Positions 1-5,322 of a DNA stretch of 16,342 bases are shown here, in pieces. The notes beneath the pieces were generated by a model. It ran no database searches. It saw only the letters and a list, made by a program, of their open reading frames with translations, and was not told where the DNA came from. Every line of letters starts with the position of its first letter. Position 1 is the first letter of the stretch. Made by a program: the position numbers and the translations under genes. The stretch lies in contig CAIPUQ010000293.1 in the NCBI GenBank assembly GCA_903868295.1, positions 1-16,342 of the forward strand. The letters are read 5' to 3'. The stretch comes from an uncultured Roseiflexaceae bacterium (lineage in GTDB: Bacteria; Chloroflexota; Chloroflexia; Chloroflexales; Roseiflexaceae).

Positions 1-5
1 TGAAA

Positions 6-40
6 GGAGTCAAAAGTATGGAGTACAAAGTATCAAGTGT
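6..40. repeat. degenerate heptad block, AGTA orientation
   Basis: Five seven-base units can be read in register: ggagtca, aaagtat, ggagtac, aaagtat, caagtgt. Four carry an AGT(A/C/G) core at the same phase. Units 2 and 4 are identical, giving a 14-bp (two-heptad) direct repeat. The AGTA core is the reverse complement of the TACT core of the array at 51-141, so this block looks like a decayed, inverted copy of it, separated by about 10 bases. The left side is cut by the window edge after five bases, so the block may extend further. Confidence 0.55.
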
Positions 41-50
41 TTATCAACAA

Positions 51-141
51 CTACTTACTACTTACTACTTACTACTCACTATTTACTACTTACTACTCAC
101 TACTTACTACTCACTACTCACTACTCACTACTCACTACTTC
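51..141. repeat. tandem heptanucleotide repeat (CTACTYA), about 13 units
   Basis: From 51 the sequence divides into thirteen seven-base units without a phase break: three ctactta, then mixed ctactca/ctactta with one ctattta (79-85), then four ctactca in a row (107-134 are all ctactca), and a final imperfect ctacttc. All but two units differ only at position 6 (T or C). The run of identical units at the right end suggests recent slippage expansion there. The array abuts the 3' end of the DinB-like gene: its stop codon TAG (complement of 135-137) is the first three bases of unit 13. Heptad repeats of this style occur between genes in cyanobacteria and some other bacteria. There are no spacers, so this is not CRISPR. 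Confidence 0.9.
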
Positions 142-626
142 AATTTGTTGTTGTACGCATAGAAAATATAGTCCTGGGAAGTCGTTTTTTGGCCGAGATC
201 GTGGAGTGAACGCAAAATTTGGGCACGGTGATCGGTGCCGTGATTAACGACCTGCAAGAGGACCTGCCATACCCGGAGCGTCTCGTCTTCGCCCTCGAGC
301 GGTGTTGAATCGAGGATATAGGGGGTGAGTGAATCGAGGTAGAGGCGCATAGATGCTTCGACCGTGTTCCAGTATGCACGGATGGTCTCGTAGTTCGTGA
401 ATTTGGCCGGATCGAGTGGTGGGGGGAATTCTTGTCCACGCAGACCGCAAAACCAGACTTCGTCGACTTCAATCATATGCAATATCTGGCGCTGGATAGA
501 ACCACGTGAGTAACGCCCGGGCTGTGTGAAGGCACCGGTGGTGAGGTTCACGATGTTGTTGTCCCAGAGGGCTCGATTCTCTGCGAAGTGGTATCCGAAA
601 TAGTGGCGAAACATCTCTGTTGTCAT
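135..626 (-). CDS. DinB-family (DinB/YfiT-like) metal-binding protein
   Basis: A 163-residue protein of the DinB/YfiT four-helix-bundle superfamily. These small cytoplasmic proteins usually bind a divalent metal through three histidines; some are thiol-dependent S-transferases, but most have no known reaction. The triad is visible as His50 (in QILHMIEVDEVWF, the typical helix-2 site) and His129/His133 (in VNHGTDHRAQI, the NHxxxHR-type helix-3 motif). Length is normal for the family. The ATG at 624-626 has GAGG five bases upstream and lies 15 nt after the stop of the oxidoreductase gene at 642-1697, so the two are probably co-transcribed. The C-terminus (YAYNNKLK) is lysine/asparagine-rich and runs into the heptad array, which provides the TAG stop, so the tail may have been altered by repeat growth. 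Fold assignment is secure; function is unknown. Confidence 0.85.
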   Translation of the reverse strand: MTTEMFRHYFGYHFAENRALWDNNIVNLTTGAFTQPGRYSRGSIQRQILHMIEVDEVWFCGLRGQEFPPPLDPAKFTNYETIRAYWNTVEASMRLYLDSLTPYILDSTPLEGEDETLRVWQVLLQVVNHGTDHRAQILRSLHDLGQKTTSQDYIFYAYNNKLK

Positions 627-641
627 GGCATCCTCGGCATC

Positions 642-1697
642 TTATGAGTGGAAGGTGGTGTGTGCAATCTCTACTTGATTGACGATGGGCGACACGTGAG
701 TCCCGATGAGTTTGATGGCGTTCATGAGTTGGGCGTGCGTGAGCTTGGCATTATCCATTTGGAAAGTGAAGCGTGAAATCCCCCCCAGTGCCGCACTATG
801 GCGCAAGATTTTGGCGGCGACATCTTGGGGATTGCCGACCACCAGTGCCCCTGTCGGACCGTTCTGGGCGTTGAAGTGGCCGCGTGTTACTGGTGGCCAG
901 CCGCGCTCTTTGCCAATGCGTGTGAACGTTTCAGCATAGCCAGGATAAAACTCCTCGACGGCTTGTTCGGTGCTCTCAGCGACGTACCCAAGTGAATGGA
1001 TGCCGACGGAGAGTTGCTCAGGAGGATGGCCAGCTTGTGCTCCTGCGTTGCGATACAGATCAATAAGTGGGCGAAATCGATGTGTCTCGCCACCGATTAT
1101 CGCAACCATGAGTGGTATGCCCAGCGTGCCAGCCCGGGCAAACGACGCTGGTGTGCCGCCGACGCCAAGCCATACGGGGAGTGGATTTTGCAACGGGCGT
1201 GGATAGACGGGTAGGTTTTGGAGTGCAGGTCGATACGTGCCTGACCATGTGACGTATTCTTGTCCACGGAGTTGCAACAGCAATTCGAGCTTTTCGGTAA
1301 AGAGCGCATCGTAATCATACAAACTATATCCAAAGAGCGGAAATGATTCGGTAAACGACCCACGGCCGACACAGATTTCGGCACGACCATGCGAAATAAG
1401 ATCGAGGGTAGCGAAGTTTTGAAACACACGAACGGGATCGGCTGCACTCAGGACGGTGACGGCGCTCGACAGACGAATGCGCTTTGTACGTGCTGCTGCG
1501 GCTGCGAGGATAACGATGTTGGCAGAATCAAGGAACTCTTTGCGATAGTGTTCGCCGATAGCAAAGACATCGAGTCCCATCTCATCTGCATACTGCATAC
1601 GATCGAGCAGTTCTGAGAGGGCAACTGCGTCATCTGTGGCCACGCGCGACGCCTGCAGCGAGCCGGTGGCCGCGAAGCTGTCGATGCCTATTTCCAC
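642..1697 (-). CDS. LLM-class flavin-dependent monooxygenase, Atu2307/SP_0267 type
   Basis: A 351-residue TIM-barrel protein of the bacterial luciferase-like superfamily. Motifs match the Atu2307/SP_0267 subfamily: N-terminal EIGIDSFAAT, GLDVFAIGEHYRKEF (about 41-55), AAAAARTKRIRLSSAVTVLS (65-84), DPVRVFQNFATLDLIS, GRAEICVGRGSFTESFPLFG (104-123), and later LPVWLGVGGTP. The expected chemistry is FMN-dependent oxidation of an unknown substrate. I place the start at the GTG at 1695-1697: AAAGGA (complement of 1705-1710) lies seven bases upstream, family members begin with this EIGI strand, and a good promoter ends about 40 nt upstream. The in-frame ATG at 1754 would add 19 unrelated residues and falls on the promoter. 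The stop precedes the DinB-like gene by 15 nt. It is divergent from another LLM gene, but the two proteins belong to different subfamilies and are not a recent duplication. Confidence 0.9.
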   Translation of the reverse strand: MEIGIDSFAATGSLQASRVATDDAVALSELLDRMQYADEMGLDVFAIGEHYRKEFLDSANIVILAAAAARTKRIRLSSAVTVLSAADPVRVFQNFATLDLISHGRAEICVGRGSFTESFPLFGYSLYDYDALFTEKLELLLQLRGQEYVTWSGTYRPALQNLPVYPRPLQNPLPVWLGVGGTPASFARAGTLGIPLMVAIIGGETHRFRPLIDLYRNAGAQAGHPPEQLSVGIHSLGYVAESTEQAVEEFYPGYAETFTRIGKERGWPPVTRGHFNAQNGPTGALVVGNPQDVAAKILRHSAALGGISRFTFQMDNAKLTHAQLMNAIKLIGTHVSPIVNQVEIAHTTFHS

Positions 1698-1704
1698 GCA
1701 GAGG

Positions 1705-1710
1705 TCCTTT
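1705..1710 (-). promoter_or_regulatory. Shine-Dalgarno AAAGGA that fixes a GTG start
   Basis: On the minus strand AAAGGA is followed by seven bases and then GTG (1695-1697). No comparable site precedes the upstream in-frame ATG at 1754, so this site decides the start of the LLM monooxygenase. Confidence 0.75.
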
Positions 1711-1743
1711 CGCTGCCATGATACATATTCGTCTGATTTTTCT

Positions 1744-1775
1744 ATTATATACATCTTCTATTAAAGAGTGTTCAA
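1744..1775 (-). promoter_or_regulatory. sigma70-like promoter for the LLM monooxygenase–DinB unit
   Basis: Read on the minus strand: -35 TTGAAC (complement of 1770-1775), then an AT-rich spacer, then TATATAAT. Taking TATATA (1746-1751) as the -10 gives an 18-bp spacer; taking TATAAT (1744-1749) gives 20 bp. Transcription would start near 1735-1740, leaving a leader of about 40 nt before the GTG at 1697. The segment is clearly AT-rich compared with the flanking genes. Confidence 0.6.
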
Positions 1776-1784
1776 TTGATTAGG

Positions 1785-1790
1785 TATACT
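1785..1790 (+). promoter_or_regulatory. possible -10 box (TATACT) for the Mer-like oxidoreductase
   Basis: TATACT matches the -10 consensus at five of six positions and lies about 40 bases before the ATG at 1829. No convincing -35 hexamer is present 16-18 bp upstream. The site sits back to back with the divergent promoter at 1744-1775, so a shared regulator is possible. Confidence 0.35.
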
Positions 1791-1828
1791 GCCAATATTA
1801 CAGATGACGAATGAATGACAGGTGATGG

Positions 1829-2830
1829 ATGCGTTTTTCGATTCGATTCAATAATGACCGACCGGTTCGTGAGTATATGGCATTGGCTCGGGCTGCAGAG
1901 GCTGCGGGCTTCGATCAATTTTGGGTGAGCGATGATTTGTTCTTGTATGGGGTATGGCCCATCCTCGCGAGTTGTGCGACGGTGACTGAGCGTATCCAAC
2001 TCGGCACATGCATTGTTAATCCGTATACGATGCACCCTGCCGAGATGGCGATGCAGGCAATTGCACTCGACGAATTGTCGGGTGGCCGGGCACTGCTCGG
2101 CATCGGCGCTGGTGCGGGGGATTTTCTGGGGTGGGTTGGTTTGCCGCAAGAGCGCCCATTGACGCGGATGCTCGAGACCATCGCCGTGCTGCGTGCGCTG
2201 TTTGCGGGCGAGCGTGTGGCACATCAGGGGACCGAGTTGGGGACATGGAGCAGCGATGCGTACATGCGCACCCCGACGCGGCAGATACCGATATATTTGG
2301 GAGCGATGAGCCCCAAAATGTTGGAAGCGATTGGTTCGCATGCCGATGGCGGGCTGCCGTTGCTGTTCCCCCCCGAGCACTATGCAATGGCACGCAATCT
2401 CGTCGATAAAGGAATCGCCGCGGCGCAGCGCGATCCCGCGAGTGTCGATATGGCAGCCTGCATTTGGATATCGGTAGGACCGGACACCGAAGCTGCCGAG
2501 GCGGTGCTCCGGCACAAAATTGCCTATTATGGGCATGCCTTGAGCGATACGATTTTGGCCAATTTGGGGGTGCCGCGGGCGGCATTTGTCCCCATAGAAC
2601 ATGCAATGCAACACGACCACGACGAGGCACGCGCCTGTGCACTGGTGACACCCGATATGTTGCGCATTGGGATTACGGGGTCGGGCAGCGATGTGCTCCC
2701 ACGGCTGAAAGCATTGGTGAACGCGGGAGCAACGCATATCAGTTTTGGGCCACCGCTCGGGCCAGATCCACTCCGTGCCATCGAGATACTGGGCACCGAA
2801 GTCTTGCCGGTCCTGCGACAGATGGCGTAG
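1829..2830 (+). CDS. LLM-class oxidoreductase, Mer-like (probable F420-dependent)
   Basis: A 333-residue luciferase-like TIM-barrel protein. The pattern is that of 5,10-methylenetetrahydromethanopterin reductase (Mer)-like, F420-using members: AARAAEAAGFDQFWVSDD type helix–strand near 20-36, then ERIQLGTCIVNPYTMHP (54-70), ALDELSGGRALLGIGAGAG (79-97), PLTRMLETIAVLRALFAGE, and a C-terminal GATHISFGPPLGPDP. The Asn-Pro-Tyr-Thr-(Met)-His-Pro strand with its likely non-prolyl cis peptide is characteristic. Substrate unknown; it could reduce or oxidise a small molecule with F420H2/F420, or use FMN. The start ATG is preceded by AGGTGATGG, a usable but closely spaced ribosome site. It is a single-gene unit, divergent from the other LLM gene and ending 12 bases before a strong hairpin. 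Family is firm; cofactor choice is inference. Confidence 0.88.
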   Translation: MRFSIRFNNDRPVREYMALARAAEAAGFDQFWVSDDLFLYGVWPILASCATVTERIQLGTCIVNPYTMHPAEMAMQAIALDELSGGRALLGIGAGAGDFLGWVGLPQERPLTRMLETIAVLRALFAGERVAHQGTELGTWSSDAYMRTPTRQIPIYLGAMSPKMLEAIGSHADGGLPLLFPPEHYAMARNLVDKGIAAAQRDPASVDMAACIWISVGPDTEAAEAVLRHKIAYYGHALSDTILANLGVPRAAFVPIEHAMQHDHDEARACALVTPDMLRIGITGSGSDVLPRLKALVNAGATHISFGPPLGPDPLRAIEILGTEVLPVLRQMA

Positions 2831-2841
2831 AACGAAGAACG

Positions 2842-2873
2842 AGCCCCCCGATTGCACCGGCAATCGGGGGGCT
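2842..2873. terminator. hairpin terminator between convergent genes
   Basis: A perfect 14-bp stem (2842-2855 with 2860-2873), containing six consecutive C·G pairs, closes a four-base loop (2856-2859). It lies between the stop of the Mer-like gene (2830) and the stop of the convergent TPR gene (2880). The flanks are only weakly T-rich on either strand, so it is not a perfect intrinsic terminator but could serve both directions. Confidence 0.7.
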
Positions 2874-2879
2874 GTTGAT

Positions 2880-3098
2880 TTAGTCGGACAGGCGATGTGC
2901 TGCAGCTGCTTTGGCGAGGAAGTGGGTCATCTCGTCGTTGTCATGAGCGACCGTAGCCAGTGCAGACCAGACTTTAGGATTGTCTGGGTAGACATCGCTC
3001 AGTACTTCGAGCAACGCACGCGCACGTTTGTGGTCGCCCTCACGATAGAGTCGATTGACCGTTTTGAGGAGGACCTGGGCTTCGGCATCAGACATCAT
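2880..3098 (-). CDS. small TPR-like helical protein
   Basis: A 72-residue protein that is essentially one and a half helix-turn-helix repeats of the tetratricopeptide kind: LLKTVNRLYREGDHKRARAL, then LLEVLSDVYPDNPKVWSALA, then a last helix with HFLAKAAAAH. The pattern of small residues and the DNPKVW turn matches a TPR and resembles the N-terminal repeats of the upstream gene (DPQNIQAWLWLA). Two consecutive ATG codons are available: the first overlaps the upstream stop as ATGA (3095-3098), the second as TGATG. AAGG lies four or seven bases upstream respectively, so the second start is equally plausible. Translational coupling to the membrane TPR gene is likely. It has no signal peptide or membrane segment, so it is probably a cytosolic partner. 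Function unknown. Confidence 0.75.
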   Translation of the reverse strand: MMSDAEAQVLLKTVNRLYREGDHKRARALLEVLSDVYPDNPKVWSALATVAHDNDEMTHFLAKAAAAHRLSD

Positions 3099-4216
3099 TG
3101 AACCTTGTCGGTAATGACCCAGCCTTGAGACAGATTGCTCCCACCGTACATACGCAGGTTTGTCGCGTCGAGATTGACGTCATAAATAAGCACAATGCTC
3201 GTCTTGACACCGTTTGGTTCGACATTGTTGCTGATGCCGAGATCCGATGCGGACCCGGGTGCGTTGTCGTAGACCTTCATTGAGCGCTCGACATTGACAT
3301 CGTAGCGGCGGCCCTGGTCGTCGAGGAGCGTCAGGAAGTTCGCCGGGAGAGGTTGGGACGTGCCGGTGTTGTTGGCGACCGTTACCAAGACAATTACATA
3401 CGTCCCCGTGGGTGGGATACCTGCAAGGCTGATTGGCCCATTGATAACATTGGGGTCTGGGTAGAGGCCGTACTCCCAACCGTCTTGGGTGAGGGTTGCA
3501 TCACGGTTGAGCAACATGACCGGCGGTGGTGTCGCTGTCGGCGTGCCTGCGGGGGTCATGGTCGCCAGTGCGGTCGCAGTCATCGCAGGATCTGCGGTAG
3601 GTGTGGTGTCTGCGCTCGTCGCCCCGAACAGATTGGCCGGCAACATGGTGGCAGTGCCGTTCCCAAAGAATTGACTCGCGAGGAAGACGACCAACAGCAG
3701 CGCAAGCGCGCCGAGCACGCCCCACATCAACGGTGTTGGTCCACGTGGCTCGTCGTCGTATTCTTCGGCGAACGCATCGAATTCGGCGGTCAGTTCGTCT
3801 TCGCCCATGACTGATGACGTGCTCTGTTGCGTCTGTACCGGTGCGGGACGACTCGGTCGGGCAGCAGGTTGGACCGGAGTACTCGGCCGTTGGTTGGCCG
3901 CGCTGGGGCGCCCGAGCAATGATCCAGTACGCTCGCGGATCGCATTGCGGCCACGATCGACAATGCTTGGGCGGTCTGCGCCCAATGCACGCAAGCCGCG
4001 CAATGCCATTTCGTTATTGGGATCAATTGCGATTGCACGCTCGAGCGCATCGCGGCGTAGTTTGGGGTTGTCTGAGACGCCTGCCAGCCACAACCATGCC
4101 TGAATGTTCTGCGGGTCTTGTTTGGTCAGGAGCGTGAACAGATTACGCGCTTCTTCGCGGTTGCCGTCACGGGCCGCCTCAATACCTAATTGCAGTATTT
4201 CGTTTGCTTCGGCCAT
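3095..4216 (-). CDS. TPR protein with one membrane segment and an extracytoplasmic beta domain
   Basis: A 373-residue single-pass protein. Residues 1-80 form TPR helices (LQLGIEAARDGNREEARNLF, then DPQNIQAWLWLAGVS and DPNNEMALRGLRALG). A Pro/Gln/Ser-rich linker follows (about 100-135), then an acidic stretch (138-158) and one hydrophobic segment (about 163-184, MWGVLGALALLLVVFLASQF). Beyond it comes a Thr/Pro linker (200-232) and a C-terminal beta-rich domain (235-373) resembling DUF4352-type Ig-like domains, with YVIVLVTVANNTGTSQPLP as a core strand. The TPR end should face the cytoplasm. This layout is common in Chloroflexota; the role is unknown, perhaps scaffolding at the membrane. I start at the ATG 4214-4216, where the conserved MAEANEILQLG begins and a purine-rich stretch (AGAGGGGATCGGA) lies upstream. 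An upstream in-frame start at 4288 would place the promoter inside the gene. Confidence 0.8.
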   Translation of the reverse strand: MAEANEILQLGIEAARDGNREEARNLFTLLTKQDPQNIQAWLWLAGVSDNPKLRRDALERAIAIDPNNEMALRGLRALGADRPSIVDRGRNAIRERTGSLLGRPSAANQRPSTPVQPAARPSRPAPVQTQQSTSSVMGEDELTAEFDAFAEEYDDEPRGPTPLMWGVLGALALLLVVFLASQFFGNGTATMLPANLFGATSADTTPTADPAMTATALATMTPAGTPTATPPPVMLLNRDATLTQDGWEYGLYPDPNVINGPISLAGIPPTGTYVIVLVTVANNTGTSQPLPANFLTLLDDQGRRYDVNVERSMKVYDNAPGSASDLGISNNVEPNGVKTSIVLIYDVNLDATNLRMYGGSNLSQGWVITDKVQ

Positions 4217-4256
4217 TGCTGATCCGATCCCCTCTATGCGTATAATGGAGTTGTCT

Positions 4257-4275
4257 GTACTATGCTGTATAGTAC
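4257..4275. promoter_or_regulatory. 19-bp palindrome, candidate repressor operator
   Basis: GTACTAT (4257-4263) and ATAGTAC (4269-4275) are perfect 7-bp inverted repeats around the 5-base centre gctgt. The centre-to-centre distance suits a dimeric helix-turn-helix regulator. The right arm contains the whole -10 hexamer of the minus-strand promoter, and the transcription start would fall at the left arm, a classical repressor geometry. No adjacent regulator gene is present. Confidence 0.6.
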
Positions 4276-4298
4276 TACAAATACACAAAATATGTCAA
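4269..4298 (-). promoter_or_regulatory. sigma70-like promoter of the TPR operon
   Basis: Minus-strand TTGACA (complement of 4293-4298, perfect -35) is followed by an 18-bp spacer and TACTAT (complement of 4269-4274, four of six -10 matches). Transcription would start near 4262, giving a leader of about 45 nt to the ATG at 4216. The -10 lies in the palindrome at 4257-4275. Confidence 0.6.
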
Positions 4299-4365
4299 TC
4301 TATGTCTCTTGCACACAATCGCTCATTTGCGCACATCGAAGCGTGCACACCTCTGAGGAGTCACC

Positions 4366-5322
4366 ATGCGTCTGACGAGTTTTCGTCGTGATGGCACCCG
4401 CGTCCATGCAGGAATCGCAACCGAACATGGAATTATTGATATCCACGAAGGCATGGCGCTCGTCAATGACGAACGTCCTGCTACCCCTGCAAGCCTGAGT
4501 GACATCATCCGCGGTACCAACGAGACCGTGCACCTCGGAGCAGTTAGCGTCATCCAAGAAGTAATCGAGCAGCTCCAAACCGGGAGCGATATCTCGTATT
4601 GGTTTGGCGGTGTCGAAATGTTGATGCGGCGCAATGATGTCCAACTCCTCGCCCCGCTCGCCGACATCCCCTATTGGCGGCGTTGTGCGCTCCACCTGCC
4701 CAGCTACGATGCACTGTTCCGCCGTAGTGGCGAAGCGATGCCGATGCACTGGTACGAGCACATCCCCATTTGGGCAGGGTATGCGCCACAGTTGTGGGGC
4801 GATCGTGCAGTTTTGCCGTTCCCCGACACGACACAATGCGACATCGAATGCGAAATCGTCTGGGTCATCGGGCGTGATGTCCGTGACTGCGACGCCGAAG
4901 AAGGAATGGATGCGATTTTGGGGTTGTGTTTGATGGCGACCGTCGTCGATGCAACCCGTGCAACGGAGGATGTATTGCATGGGCAGTGGTCGCGCCCCAC
5001 GGGTGTCGTGATGGGGCCAGTGCTGACCTGTGTCGATGAACTTGTCGAATTCATGTTGCCTGACGGCCGGTTCCGGATTGATGTACGGTTGCTCGTCAAT
5101 GATGTGCAAGTGTCACACATCAACTTGCGTGATGTGCACTATACGATGGGGAGTGCGGTGGCCCATGCATGCGACGGCCAATCGGTCGAGGCTGCGAGTG
5201 TGTTCAGCAGTGGAGTGGTGATGAGTTTGTCACTCGCTGGCGGTGCATGGCTTGTGCCGGGTGATACGGTCGAGATCGATGCAGGTCCATTGGGTGCTTT
5301 GCGTTGGACCATGGAGGGCTGA
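4366..5322 (+). CDS. fumarylacetoacetate hydrolase (FAH) superfamily protein, atypical active site
   Basis: A 318-residue protein with the FAH fold. The metal-binding signature is present as Glu161 and Glu163 (DIECEIVWVIGRDVRD, the family's ExE plus GRD strand), with Asp195 in the place of the aspartate of the usual ND-S-RD segment. FAH enzymes hydrolyse or decarboxylate beta-diketo or keto acids using a metal ion. At the usual GK(S/D)F…GP motif the sequence reads SRPTGVVMGP, so Arg210 stands where the catalytic lysine is expected by my alignment, and SARD is replaced by TRATED. Specificity or activity may therefore differ. The ATG at 4366 has GAGGAG six bases upstream. Its TGA stop overlaps the ATG of the lipoprotein gene by one base (TGATG), implying translational coupling. 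Superfamily is secure; reaction is not assigned. Confidence 0.8.
   Translation: MRLTSFRRDGTRVHAGIATEHGIIDIHEGMALVNDERPATPASLSDIIRGTNETVHLGAVSVIQEVIEQLQTGSDISYWFGGVEMLMRRNDVQLLAPLADIPYWRRCALHLPSYDALFRRSGEAMPMHWYEHIPIWAGYAPQLWGDRAVLPFPDTTQCDIECEIVWVIGRDVRDCDAEEGMDAILGLCLMATVVDATRATEDVLHGQWSRPTGVVMGPVLTCVDELVEFMLPDGRFRIDVRLLVNDVQVSHINLRDVHYTMGSAVAHACDGQSVEAASVFSSGVVMSLSLAGGAWLVPGDTVEIDAGPLGALRWTMEG

Noticed and set aside
6..141. Possible CRISPR array
   Set aside because: Seven-base units follow each other with no spacers; it is a simple tandem repeat.
18..209. 63-codon plus-strand frame with Leu/Thr/Tyr repeats
   Set aside because: It is a translation of the heptad DNA repeat, has no ribosome site and overlaps the DinB-like gene on the other strand.
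1698..1754. Upstream ATG (1754) as the start of the LLM monooxygenase
   Set aside because: It would add 19 unconserved residues, lies on the promoter -10 region and has no ribosome site, whereas the GTG at 1697 has AAAGGA at ideal distance.
1772..2863. 363-codon minus-strand frame antisense to the Mer-like oxidoreductase
   Set aside because: Composition (many His, Arg, Cys, Gln) is that of a shadow frame, and the opposite strand encodes a clear family protein.
4300..5109. 269-codon minus-strand frame antisense to the FAH-like gene
   Set aside because: A shadow of the FAH-like coding sequence with no family signature; it also covers the divergent promoter region.
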